Positions 41,863-50,667 of a stretch of DNA of 64,000 nucleotides are shown in pieces. A program made the translations under genes and the position numbers. Source of the DNA: Stenotrophomonas chelatiphaga. Lineage in GTDB: Bacteria; Pseudomonadota; Gammaproteobacteria; Xanthomonadales; Xanthomonadaceae. Under the pieces are notes generated by a model, which was given only the letters and a program-made list of their open reading frames with translations, ran no database searches and was not told where the DNA came from. The stretch is from the NCBI RefSeq assembly GCF_001431535.1, contig NZ_LDJK01000014.1:1-64000 (forward strand), given 5' to 3'. Position 1 is the stretch's first letter. Each line of letters begins with the position of its first letter.

Positions 41863-43161
41863 ATGCCGACACCGTTTTCGATTCCCCTGCTGGCCACCAG
41901 CCTGGTCCTGCTGACCGCCCCGCACGCTGCCACCGCCCAGCGCGCAGAACCCCGTGATCCGGCCACGGACGCGTTCGAACTGATCAAGGAAGCCCCCTCC
42001 CCGGTGTTCGTCGATGCCACGGCAACTCATGTCCCGGCCGCGCCCAGCCTGCATTCGACCGATTCGGTATTCGTGGACGTCAACGGCGACGGGCACCGCG
42101 ACGTGGTGGTATCGGTGGAACACGGCGTCAACCGGCTCTACCTCAACGATGGCAGCGGGAAGCTGCGCTATGTCCCGGATGCGTTCGGCCGCACGATGCG
42201 TGACAACGAGCATGTGCGTACTGCGGATTTCAACGGCGATGGCCACACCGACATGGTGTTCATCAGTGAATCCGACGAGGTGCACCAGTTGTTCCTCGGC
42301 GATGGCAAGGGCGGCTTCACCGAAGCCAGCGAGCGGCTGCCCGCCGGCAGCCAGGGCAATGGACTGGCGGTGGGCGATGTGGATGGCGATGGGCTGCCTG
42401 ACATCTTCATCGGCAGCACCGGCGAAACCGGCCACGGCGCCGATGCGCCTGTGCAGGCGTCGCGCAGTCTTCTTTTCCTGGGCGACGCCAGACGACCCGG
42501 CTACTTCATCGATGCCAGCGCGACCCACCTGCCACAAGGCGATGCGCAGACCGAGGGCGTGGCGTTGGCCGACATCGATGGTGACGGCGACCTGGACGCC
42601 GTGCTGGCCAGCCCGGCACATCCTAACCGGCTGCTCATCAACGATGGCCGCGGACGCTTCAACGACCAGTCGCACCGGCTGGAGCTGAAGGTCCCGATGG
42701 AGACCCGCGAAGTGCACGTGGCCGACGTCACCGGCGATGGCCGCCCGGACATCCTGTTCTTCAACATCACCAGCAACAATGCCGCCTGGGACAAGGATCC
42801 GCAGACGCGCCTGCTGGTCAACGATGGCAAGGGACGCTTCCGCGACGAGACCGCCGAGCGCCTTCCCGCCCACACGTTCTCCAGCTGGGCCGGGACCGTG
42901 GTCGACTTCAACCACGATGGCCACCCGGACCTGCTGGTCGGCGCGATCCAGGTGCCGGGGTTCGTACCGTTGCAGCTGCGCGCCTGGCAGAACGATGGCA
43001 GCGGCCACTTCAGCGATGTCACGCTTGCGGTGGTGCCGGGCATCACCGTGGGCCGCAGCTGGAGCATGGGCCAGGGCGACCTGGACGGCGACGGCAGGCC
43101 CGATGTGCTGATCGGCGGCTGGGGAACCCAGGCCCGGCTGTTGCTGACGGGCGGGCGCTAG
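41863..43161 (+). CDS. Secreted FG-GAP/VCBS repeat protein
   Basis: 432 residues with a signal peptide (MPTPFSIPLLATSLVLLTAP ... AQRA). About seven repeats of the DVNGDGHRDVVVS type follow (DFNGDGHTDMVFI, DVDGDGLPDIFIG, DIDGDGDLDAVLA, DVTGDGRPDILFF, DFNHDGHPDLLVG, DLDGDGRPDVLIG), each a calcium-binding DxDxDG loop in an integrin-alpha-like beta propeller. No enzyme domain is attached. Possible role in surface binding or polysaccharide handling. Its last 4 bases overlap the 3' end of the opposite-strand gene. Confidence 0.85.
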   Translation: MPTPFSIPLLATSLVLLTAPHAATAQRAEPRDPATDAFELIKEAPSPVFVDATATHVPAAPSLHSTDSVFVDVNGDGHRDVVVSVEHGVNRLYLNDGSGKLRYVPDAFGRTMRDNEHVRTADFNGDGHTDMVFISESDEVHQLFLGDGKGGFTEASERLPAGSQGNGLAVGDVDGDGLPDIFIGSTGETGHGADAPVQASRSLLFLGDARRPGYFIDASATHLPQGDAQTEGVALADIDGDGDLDAVLASPAHPNRLLINDGRGRFNDQSHRLELKVPMETREVHVADVTGDGRPDILFFNITSNNAAWDKDPQTRLLVNDGKGRFRDETAERLPAHTFSSWAGTVVDFNHDGHPDLLVGAIQVPGFVPLQLRAWQNDGSGHFSDVTLAVVPGITVGRSWSMGQGDLDGDGRPDVLIGGWGTQARLLLTGGR

Positions 43162-43658
43162 GCAGCCGCCGGCTGGTCCAGCACCCGGCGTATCGCCTCG
43201 ACGACGGCCAGGAAACGGTGGCGCTGGACCAGATAGCTGGCAACCAGCACCACGGCGGCCACCAGCACGCCGCCGGGTGCGACCTTCAGCGCGGGAATGG
43301 CGGTGACCACGGCGACGATCAACAGCCAGCTGCCGCGCCCGATGACCTGGATCTGCCTGCGCCGCAGGTCGACCTCGATCTGGCCGCGCATCAGCGGCGG
43401 GTAGCGCCAGCCGAAATGCAGGCCGAAGCTTTCGCGGAACGCATGGCTTCGCTTGTCCAGCGGACGGAACACCATATCCGGCCATTTCTCCGCGGCCACT
43501 TCGCGCTCCAGGCGGTGGAACGGAAACGCCTTCAAGGCCGGATACGGCGCGGCAATGCGACGGCGGAACATCGGCACGCCCCATACCCAGTAAGGCCGCC
43601 ACCATGACAGCAGCAGCATCCCTTCGATGACCACGATCGCAAGCAGCAGGACGGCCAT
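43158..43658 (-). CDS. Membrane protein of unknown function
   Basis: 166 residues with an N-terminal TM helix (MAVLLLAIVVIEGMLLLSWW), a soluble basic middle (PFHRLEREVAAEKWPDMVFR, YPPLMRGQIEVDLRRRQIQV) and two more hydrophobic stretches (WLLIVAVVTAIPALKV, GGVLVAAVVLVASYLV). AAGGAAG lies about 6 nt before the ATG. No family recognised. It converges on the FG-GAP gene with a 4-bp overlap. Confidence 0.65.
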   Translation of the reverse strand: MAVLLLAIVVIEGMLLLSWWRPYWVWGVPMFRRRIAAPYPALKAFPFHRLEREVAAEKWPDMVFRPLDKRSHAFRESFGLHFGWRYPPLMRGQIEVDLRRRQIQVIGRGSWLLIVAVVTAIPALKVAPGGVLVAAVVLVASYLVQRHRFLAVVEAIRRVLDQPAAA

Positions 43659-43750
43659 CGCGCTTCCTTGAGGATGAAGGCGGAGTATAGCCGCGGCGCC
43701 GCCCGGCCTGGATCGGCCGCTGCACGTGGCGCGCCCTGCGCAAGTGGGAA

Positions 43751-43781
43751 GACTCCCGCCCCGGACTGCGAGGCGGGAGTC
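43751..43781 (-). terminator. Stem-loop terminator after the prolyl oligopeptidase gene
   Basis: A 10-bp perfect stem (GACTCCCGCC/GGCGGGAGTC) with an 11-nt loop, 7 bp after the leftward stop at 43788, followed on the transcript by UUCCCACUU. The strong stem and position suit a terminator although the U-run is weak. Confidence 0.6.
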
Positions 43782-43787
43782 GTCCCT

Positions 43788-45941
43788 TCACTGCGCGCCG
43801 GTGTCGGTCGGCATCAACGCATCGATCAGGAAGGTCATCCGCAGCGCCATCAGCTCCGGATTGCGGAAGGCATCGCTGACCCCGTGACCGCCCTCCTCGT
43901 CCTCCAGGAAATGGACCGGGGCGCCGACACCGTACAGACGCGAAGCGAGCTTGCGCGCATGCCCCGGCCCCACGCGGTTGTCTTCCGTGGAGATGGTCAC
44001 CAGGAACGGCGGATAACGGGTCTGGCTGCGCACGTTCTGCATCGGCGAGTAAGCCAGCATCGCAGCGGCCTCGTCGGCCTTGTCCGGGTCACCGTACTCG
44101 TTGATCCACGCCGCGCCCATGCCCATGTGGCGCATCCGGATCAGGTCGGTGAGCGGCACATCGCTCACCACGGCGCCGAACAGGTCCGGGCGCTGGGTTC
44201 CGAGCGTTGCCGACAGCAGGCCGCCGTTGGACATGCCGAACACCCCGATCTGGGCGGGCGTGGTGTAGCCAGCAGCGATCAACTGTTCGGCCACGGCGAT
44301 GAAATCATCGTAGGAGCGCTGGCGGTCCTTGCGGATCGCCGCCTGGTGCCAGGCCTCGCCGCGCTCGCCCCCGCCGCGGATCGCCGGGATGGCCAGCGAG
44401 CCACCCCGATCCAGCCACAGCTTGAACGCCGGGCCGCCCACGGTGTAGTCGAAATAGCCAGGCCGGTAGGAAATACCGAACGCGCCGTAGCCGGTCATGA
44501 ACAGGGGTTGCGGACCGGGCCTGGCCGGCGATTTCGGTTGCAGCAGGTAATAATCCACCGTGGTGCCGTCGCGCGAGGTCGCCGTCCGGATTTCGGTCAC
44601 GTAGCTGTTTTCATCGAACCATTGGGGATCCTTGGCCAGCAGCGTGGGCGGCGCTCCCTGCCGCAACAGTTCCTGCCGGCGCGGCGTCACGAAGCCGTTG
44701 GTCGCCACGATCAGGTCGTCCTTCGAGCTCCCCCCTCCGCGCACTGAAATGCTGTCACCCGGGCGCCCGGAGAGCGCCTCTTCCACCTTCCAGCCCGCCT
44801 CGCCCGGCGTAGCCAGCAAGACGCGGGGCACCAGCCTGCGATTGACCACGAAGGCCAGTTTTCCCTGTGCACTGGCAATATCACTGCGGCCGCCCAGGTA
44901 ATCACCACCACCGGGTGTGTAGATCCGCGTTACCTTGCGGCCTGCAGGGACCGCCGGGTCGGTATTCCACGCCAGCAGGGTTTCGGCTGGATAGGCCGTT
45001 CCCTCGACCACCTCATCGGCGCCCAGCTGGACCACCACCTGGTTCCCCACCGACGCCTGCACGGCCATCGGCTTGAGCGTGCGCGGCAGCGCAGCCTGTT
45101 GCAGTTGCCCATCCTGCCCCACCGCGAACACTTCGAAGGTGGAGTAGTTGATCGAACGCACGATGACACCGCGACGTTGCGCGCCCTCGCCCACCGCCGA
45201 CAGCTGCACGATCGCATCGGACGGCTGCGCGGCGTACACCTCGCGCGCATCACGCAGCGGCTGGCCGCGCTTCCACAGCCGAACCGAGGCGGGCCAGCCG
45301 GCCAGCGTCTTCGGCGCCCCTTCGGCCGTGTGCTCCACCATGATCTGGTCGGGGCCAAGCCATTCGGCAAAGGCACGCGCCTTCGGCGTACGGAACCCGT
45401 CGACGACGAAGCGCCCCTGCTCCAGGTCGAACTCGCGCAGCTCCACTTCGTCGCCACCGCCGGGGGAAAGCCGCAGCAGGCAGCGGCTGAACGCGGGCGC
45501 GAGGCAGCTGCTGGTGAAGTCGTAGGCCTGCAGTTCCATCGGCGCGCCTTCTTCCTGGCGCAACTTTTCTACGTCCAGTACGGTCCGCCACGCGCCCGGC
45601 ACGCCTTGGCCATCGCGCATGGCCACCTGCAGCAGGCCGTGCGGATGCGCTGCATTGCGCAGGAAGCGCAACGCGCGTGGACCCATCAGGGTGATGTCCG
45701 GCTCGGCCGCGCCGGTCGCCAGCGCGCTGGCCAGCTCCGCCTTCACCGCTGCGTATACCGGCAACCCGCGGATGGCCTGCTGGGAGGCGGCGGTCTTCGC
45801 GCGCGCCCACTCCAGCGCCTTCGCGCCATGCGGCTGCTCAAGCCATTGGTCATCGATCTCCTGGGCTACCGCGGGGGCGCACGTCAGTACAACAGCGGCC
45901 AACATCCAGGCCCGCAGCGAGCGGGGGGTGAATCGCTTCAT
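43788..45941 (-). CDS. Secreted prolyl oligopeptidase (S9 family)
   Basis: 717 residues with a signal peptide (MKRFTPRSLRAWMLAAVVLT ... AVAQ). An N-terminal seven-bladed propeller region (about 50-450) covers an alpha/beta-hydrolase domain with Ser571 in GVFGMSNGGLL, Asp in TISTEDNRVGPGHA and His in EDEEGGHGVSDAF, a complete S9A triad. It would cut after proline in short peptides, in the periplasm. The ATG at 45941 has AAGGAG 7 nt upstream (a TTG just before it is rejected). It closes a leftward gene set with FecI, FecR and two TonB receptors, which suggests it processes the imported ligand. Confidence 0.9.
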   Translation of the reverse strand: MKRFTPRSLRAWMLAAVVLTCAPAVAQEIDDQWLEQPHGAKALEWARAKTAASQQAIRGLPVYAAVKAELASALATGAAEPDITLMGPRALRFLRNAAHPHGLLQVAMRDGQGVPGAWRTVLDVEKLRQEEGAPMELQAYDFTSSCLAPAFSRCLLRLSPGGGDEVELREFDLEQGRFVVDGFRTPKARAFAEWLGPDQIMVEHTAEGAPKTLAGWPASVRLWKRGQPLRDAREVYAAQPSDAIVQLSAVGEGAQRRGVIVRSINYSTFEVFAVGQDGQLQQAALPRTLKPMAVQASVGNQVVVQLGADEVVEGTAYPAETLLAWNTDPAVPAGRKVTRIYTPGGGDYLGGRSDIASAQGKLAFVVNRRLVPRVLLATPGEAGWKVEEALSGRPGDSISVRGGGSSKDDLIVATNGFVTPRRQELLRQGAPPTLLAKDPQWFDENSYVTEIRTATSRDGTTVDYYLLQPKSPARPGPQPLFMTGYGAFGISYRPGYFDYTVGGPAFKLWLDRGGSLAIPAIRGGGERGEAWHQAAIRKDRQRSYDDFIAVAEQLIAAGYTTPAQIGVFGMSNGGLLSATLGTQRPDLFGAVVSDVPLTDLIRMRHMGMGAAWINEYGDPDKADEAAAMLAYSPMQNVRSQTRYPPFLVTISTEDNRVGPGHARKLASRLYGVGAPVHFLEDEEGGHGVSDAFRNPELMALRMTFLIDALMPTDTGAQ

Positions 45942-45958
45942 CAAGTTTCTCCTTGGCG

Positions 45959-45993
45959 GCGGCCGGCGCCTGCGACAACAGGCACCCGGCCGC
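45959..45993 (-). terminator. Hairpin between the TonB receptor and peptidase genes
   Basis: GCGGCCGG and CCGGCCGC arms with inner GCCTG/CAGGC pairing, in the 60-bp gap between the two genes. There is no U-run. It may partly end or stabilise the receptor transcript, so that the peptidase is read at a different level. Confidence 0.4.
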
Positions 45994-46001
45994 GATGGAT
46001 T

Positions 46002-48119
46002 TCAGAATCCGTAACGGAAGACGACCCCATAGGTGCGCGGACGGAGACGGTTGGCCACGCCGAGCGTGGTCCGCGCGTTGAGCGCACCGTCTTCGTTGGT
46101 CAGGTTCTCGCCGTACAGGAACGCTGACCAGCCGTTGTCCGATTCCAGGCCGATACGCGCATCGAGCATCGTGATGGCATCGCCGGGGGTTCCGGCGGTC
46201 AGCGCGGTTTCGCGGGCAGAGTCATGCACCAGGCCGGATCGCACGACGCCGCGCAGGTCGGTGGCGATATCCCAGCTGTAAGCGGCCGACGCGGACAGGC
46301 TGTTGCGTGGCACGTTGTAGACATCGGTGCCCTTGTTGAGCGGCGTGCCCGGAACGTCCGCGACGTAGGTCGCATCGATGATGGCACCACCGACCTGCAG
46401 CATCAGCGACGCCGTGGGGGTGTACACCACGTTCAACTCCACGCCTTTGTTCTCGGTCCCCTTGGAATTGGTCAGGCCATTGATGGTGGAGGTGATCGGC
46501 ACACGCACCGCGACATCCTTCCAGTCGCTGTAGAACAGCGCGCCTTCCACCAGCAGGCTGCCGTCCAGGAACAGCGACTTGGCGCCCACCTCGTAGGTGG
46601 TGATCGAATCGGGGCGGATGGTGGAAGGCAGGTCGACGCCATTGGCTTCGGCCAGCAGGATGGACGAGATCGGCTGCAGCTGGCCGGAACGGAAGCCGCG
46701 GGCGGCGCTGGCATACAGCGTGGTGTCACGTTCCGGCTTGTAGGACAGCGATACGCGCGGGTTCCAGCTGTCGAAGGTGGCGTTGAGCGTGGAGGTGCGC
46801 GTGGTCGATACCGAGATCGCGTCGACGTCATCGCTGAAGTAGCGCAGGCCGGCGGTCACCGCCCAGCGCGGATCGGGCAGTTTCACCGTCGCCTCGCCGA
46901 ACAGCGCATACGCATCGTTGGTCTGGGTGGAGCTGCTCGGTGGCGCACCGCCGACCTGCGAGGAATCGTTGCGCTCGGCTTCGCGCAGGTAATAGCCCAT
47001 CGTCCAGTCCACCAGGCGATCACCGGTGGACGACCAGCGCAGCTCCTGCGTACGCACCTGCAGGTTGATGTTGCTCAGATAGGTGGTGGTCGGGTTCAAC
47101 ATGCCGTCGTTGGCATAGTCTAGCTCTGCATCGGCGAACGAGTAGAACAGCTGGGAGCCTTCGAATTCGTAGGTGCTCACGAAACTCGCCGTATGCCACT
47201 CATCGTCATTGCTGTAGAACGAATTGGTAGTGAGGTCATCGAGCGCGCCGTTGCCGCCGCCCGGCGCTTCGGACTTGTACTTCCAGTACGCGAGGTCCAT
47301 CGTCCACTGGTCGACCGGGGCAAAGCGCAGCTTCACCCGCCCGGTCTTGACCCGCTGCTCGTTGATGTCTTCGTCGCCGGTGGCGTTGTCATCGGTCCAA
47401 CCGGAGAGCTTCTCATCGGTGACCGCAACACGCGCTGCCAGCCGGTCTTCGATCAGCGGGATGTTAACCGTTGCCTTGCCGCCCCAGCCGTCACTGCCGT
47501 CCTTGGTGGAAGACGCAGACACTTCCACCGCGCCGTTGAATTCATTGAAATCGGGCTTCCGGGTCAGTATGCGAACGGTACCGCCCATCGACCCCTCGCC
47601 GAACAGCGTGCCTTGTGGCCCCTTCAGGATCTCCACCCGATCGATATCCCAGGAACGCGCTTCGGGATACCACGGCACGCTGACGCCGGTAAACGGGATG
47701 TCGTCGAGGTAGTAACCGTTGTCGTTGCCGCCCAGTGAGCTGGAGACGCCGCGGATCTGTACCTGGGTGAAGCCGCCCCCGTTGTCGACGGAACCAGCGC
47801 CTGGCGTCATCGCGATGATTTCAGCGACATTGCTGATGCCGAAGGCATCGATCTGTTCACCGGTGATCGCGCTCATTGCAATCGGGACATCGATCTGGCG
47901 CTCTTCGCGCTTCCGCGCACTGACGGTCACGCTGCCCAGCTCGGTAGCTGTCTCCGTCCTGGGCACTGCATCTGCAGCGACTTCGTTGGCTGCCGCGTCC
48001 CGGGCCTGCACCCCAGGCGCGATCAGCAGCGCTGCCGCGATACCAAGGGAGAGCGTCTTGTGTCGCATCAGCGACGGCGCGGACAGCGACATGTTCGTGG
48101 AACGGGCAATGCGGTTCAC
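46002..48119 (-). CDS. TonB-dependent receptor without STN domain
   Basis: 705 residues from a GTG at 48119 (AGGAGA upstream). Signal peptide, then a TonB-box region and plug (GSVTVSARKREERQIDVPIA, IRGVSSSLGGNDNGYYLDDI, RVEILKGPQGTLFGEGSMGG), then a barrel of about 550 residues ending in VVFRYGF with C-terminal Phe. It is a close paralog of the receptor encoded just upstream, sharing IRGVSSSLGGNDNGYYLD and FTGV.VPW, but lacks the N-terminal signalling domain. Barrel regions that would define the ligand have diverged. Outer membrane transport of a large substrate. Confidence 0.92.
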   Translation of the reverse strand: MNRIARSTNMSLSAPSLMRHKTLSLGIAAALLIAPGVQARDAAANEVAADAVPRTETATELGSVTVSARKREERQIDVPIAMSAITGEQIDAFGISNVAEIIAMTPGAGSVDNGGGFTQVQIRGVSSSLGGNDNGYYLDDIPFTGVSVPWYPEARSWDIDRVEILKGPQGTLFGEGSMGGTVRILTRKPDFNEFNGAVEVSASSTKDGSDGWGGKATVNIPLIEDRLAARVAVTDEKLSGWTDDNATGDEDINEQRVKTGRVKLRFAPVDQWTMDLAYWKYKSEAPGGGNGALDDLTTNSFYSNDDEWHTASFVSTYEFEGSQLFYSFADAELDYANDGMLNPTTTYLSNINLQVRTQELRWSSTGDRLVDWTMGYYLREAERNDSSQVGGAPPSSSTQTNDAYALFGEATVKLPDPRWAVTAGLRYFSDDVDAISVSTTRTSTLNATFDSWNPRVSLSYKPERDTTLYASAARGFRSGQLQPISSILLAEANGVDLPSTIRPDSITTYEVGAKSLFLDGSLLVEGALFYSDWKDVAVRVPITSTINGLTNSKGTENKGVELNVVYTPTASLMLQVGGAIIDATYVADVPGTPLNKGTDVYNVPRNSLSASAAYSWDIATDLRGVVRSGLVHDSARETALTAGTPGDAITMLDARIGLESDNGWSAFLYGENLTNEDGALNARTTLGVANRLRPRTYGVVFRYGF

Positions 48120-48161
48120 GGGAATCTCCTGACGGCTCGGGGGGCGCGCGGTTGCGCGTTC

Positions 48162-48187
48162 GAGGGCCAGGTGTGGTGCAGGCCCTC
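48162..48187 (-). terminator. Hairpin between the two TonB receptor genes
   Basis: GAGGGCC-12 nt-GGCCCTC, a 7-bp stem in the 128-bp gap. There is no U-run; possible partial terminator or processing site. Confidence 0.35.
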
Positions 48188-48204
48188 TTACAAGCCGTGA
48201 CGTA

Positions 48205-48254
48205 CCGATGAACCAGAAGTGAAATAAAAACGAAATTATTTTTTATTTCATCGG
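48205..48254. repeat. AT-rich inverted repeat spanning the receptor stop
   Basis: The right arm TTTTTATTTCATCGG (48240-48254) pairs with CCGATGA (48205-48211) plus AATAAAAA (48223-48230); the left arm is split by about 11 bases. The DNA is AT-only for over 20 bp in a GC-rich genome and includes the stop codon of the upstream receptor gene. It could be an intrinsic terminator on the minus strand (hairpin AAATAAAAA/TTTTTATTT) or a protein site. Confidence 0.45.
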
Positions 48255-50614
48255 TAACGAAACGCGAACTCGACACCGAACGTGCGCGGGCGCAGTCGCG
48301 TCGCGATGCCGCGGGTGTTGCGCGCATCGTCGGCACCGTCTTCGTTGCTGAGGTTTTCGCCATACACCGATGCGCTCCAGCCCTGCGCCGACTCCAACGT
48401 AATGCGCGCGTCCGCTGAAACGATGGCGTCGCCTGGCGTGCCCTGGGTCAGCGCGACCTGGCGTGCACTGTGGTGGCGAACGCCGGCACGGACCACGCCG
48501 GAAAGATCCTGCGCGACCGGGTACTGGTACTCCAGCGACGCGCCCCACGTCGTGCGCGGGGTGTTGTAGACCTGGGTTCCGCGGCGGATGCTGGTCCCTG
48601 CGACATCCGTGGTGTAGGTCGCATCGATCAGCGTCGATTCCAGTTGCATGGCCAGGCGGTCCCATGGCTGGTAGGTCAGCCCGAATTCGATGCCGCGGAT
48701 CCGCGCCCCATCGGAGTTCACCAGTCCATTGAATACATCGGTGACCGGAACGCGCACCGGCACGTCCTGCCAACGGCTGTGGAACAGCGCCGCTTCCACC
48801 AGCAGGCGCCCCCCATCCATCAGCGTCTTGGCCCCCAGTTCCGTGGTGACGATCTGATCGGGACGTATCCGGGTAGGCAACGCGATCCCTGCCGCCTGCG
48901 CCAGCACGTAGGAAGTAACAGGCTGCAGCTGGCCAGAACGGAAGCCCTTCGCAGTGCTCGCATACAGCGTGGTATCCGGGACCGGCTGCCACGCTATCCC
49001 GACCCGCGGATTCCAGCTCTGGAAGCGCTCGTCCAGCACGCTCTCCGCGCCGATGCCGAGCGAGGCGCCTTCGACATGATCAGTGAAGTAACGCAGTCCG
49101 GCGTTGGCCGTCCATCCCGCCCACGGCAGCTGCAGGGTCAGCTCGCCGAACAGCGCCCCGCCGCCGTTGTCCTGCCGCGAGCTGCTGGGCCCCACGGCGC
49201 CTATCACGCTCACGTCCGACCGACGCGCCTCACGGCGATAGGCGCCTGCCGTCCAGGACAGCCTGCGCGGGGTGGTGGAGCTCCAGCGAAGTTCATGGGT
49301 ACGTACCGCGATGGCAGTGTCACTGTCGTAACGCGTGCCCGGCAGGATGTCGCCGCGTTGGCGCTGCTCCAGTTCGGCAACCGCGTAGGTATAGGTGACC
49401 GATGATTCCCCGCCCTGGTAGGTGCTGACCAGGTTGGAGGTGCGCCAGTCCGCATCGCGTGCGTAATAGCTGCCCACCTCCATCGCGTCGTCCGCGGCAT
49501 ACCCGCCGCCAGGCGCTGCGGAGTGATACGACCAGTGCGCCGCATCGAACCGCCAGTTTTCAGAGGGTTCGAAGCGAAGCCGTGCGCGTCGGGTCGTTAC
49601 CCGGTGCCGATTGATGTCGCGGCGCTCCGCCGCCACGTCGTCGACCCAGCCGGGCAGCGACTCGTCGGTCGCCACCACTCGCAGCGCAAGCTGGTCTTCG
49701 AGCAACGGGAGGTTCGCCATGGCCTTGGCGTTCCAGCCGGTCCCGCCGCCCTCGGCGGTAGACCAACCCGCCTGCGCAAGCGCAGCGAAACGGTCCAGCT
49801 CCGGCTTGTTGGTCAGGATGCGCACGGTGCCGCCCATCGAGCCTTCGCCGAACAGCGTGCCCTGTGGGCCACGCAGCACTTCGATGCGATCCAGGTCGAA
49901 GGCACGGGCATCCGGGTGCCAGGGCACGGTCACCCCGGTGAAGGGGATTTCATCGAGGTAATAACCGTTGTCGTTGCCGCCCAGCGAGCTGGAAACACCG
50001 CGAATCTGCACCTGGGTAAAGCCACCGCCGACGTCGACAGTAGAAGCCCCCGGCGCCGAATCGATGGCCTGGGCGGCATTCTGGAACCCGCCTGCGTCCA
50101 GCTGCGTGCCGCCCAGCGCGGTGATTGCCAGCGGCGCATCGATGCGCCGTTCGACACGGCGCCTGGCGGTGACTTCCACGCCCGCCAGTTCGGTTGGCGC
50201 GAGCGCGACCACCGCAGGGGATGGCTGCGCAGGCAGCGTGGCGGTCGCGGGTGCAACCGTCACCACGCCGTTGCGCTGGACGCTGAAATCAAACCCGCTG
50301 CGAGCAAGCAGGCGTGCCAATGCCTGCTCGTTGGTCAGCCGCCCACGCACCTCCGTGGTGATCGGCGCATGCCTGAGGTCGCCGATCGCAACGAACTGCA
50401 TCCCGGACTGTTCCGAGAAGCTGATCAGGGCCTCCTGGAGCGACTGCGGCCGTATCAGGAAAAGCGACAGGGCCTTTGATCGATCCTCGGCGAGCACCGC
50501 CGCCGACCATCCGCCCAGGCCCATCAGCAACACGACGCGCGGCCAATACCCCGCGGCGGAAGGCGCGCGCGCCGCCGCTGGTAGGGCGAGTTTCCGGCGG
50601 AAGCGTGCGCTCAA
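48248..50614 (-). CDS. TonB-dependent receptor with N-terminal STN signalling domain
   Basis: About 788 residues. After a signal peptide (VVLLMGLGGWSAAVLAE) comes an STN/secretin-type domain (LSLFLIRPQSLQEALISFSE ... LLARSGFDFSVQRNGVVTV), then the plug (GVEVTARRRVERRIDAPLAI, IRGVSSSLGGNDNGYYLDEI) and barrel ending in VEFAFRYR. The STN domain is the hallmark of FecA/FpvA-type transducers that contact a FecR anti-sigma factor, and a fecR gene lies 53 bp upstream. The start is uncertain: TTG at 50614 is the listed one, and starts further inside before the signal peptide are possible. Confidence 0.88.
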   Translation of the reverse strand: MSARFRRKLALPAAARAPSAAGYWPRVVLLMGLGGWSAAVLAEDRSKALSLFLIRPQSLQEALISFSEQSGMQFVAIGDLRHAPITTEVRGRLTNEQALARLLARSGFDFSVQRNGVVTVAPATATLPAQPSPAVVALAPTELAGVEVTARRRVERRIDAPLAITALGGTQLDAGGFQNAAQAIDSAPGASTVDVGGGFTQVQIRGVSSSLGGNDNGYYLDEIPFTGVTVPWHPDARAFDLDRIEVLRGPQGTLFGEGSMGGTVRILTNKPELDRFAALAQAGWSTAEGGGTGWNAKAMANLPLLEDQLALRVVATDESLPGWVDDVAAERRDINRHRVTTRRARLRFEPSENWRFDAAHWSYHSAAPGGGYAADDAMEVGSYYARDADWRTSNLVSTYQGGESSVTYTYAVAELEQRQRGDILPGTRYDSDTAIAVRTHELRWSSTTPRRLSWTAGAYRREARRSDVSVIGAVGPSSSRQDNGGGALFGELTLQLPWAGWTANAGLRYFTDHVEGASLGIGAESVLDERFQSWNPRVGIAWQPVPDTTLYASTAKGFRSGQLQPVTSYVLAQAAGIALPTRIRPDQIVTTELGAKTLMDGGRLLVEAALFHSRWQDVPVRVPVTDVFNGLVNSDGARIRGIEFGLTYQPWDRLAMQLESTLIDATYTTDVAGTSIRRGTQVYNTPRTTWGASLEYQYPVAQDLSGVVRAGVRHHSARQVALTQGTPGDAIVSADARITLESAQGWSASVYGENLSNEDGADDARNTRGIATRLRPRTFGVEFAFRYR

Positions 50615-50667
50615 GGTCTGATGAAAACTCCCGGAACAAGGAAGGCGGTGGGGGGCGTCGCAGGCGG

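Noticed and set aside
43788-50614. Lasso peptide biosynthesis cluster
   Set aside because: Signalling and peptidase genes fit, but no precursor, B or C gene is seen in the window.
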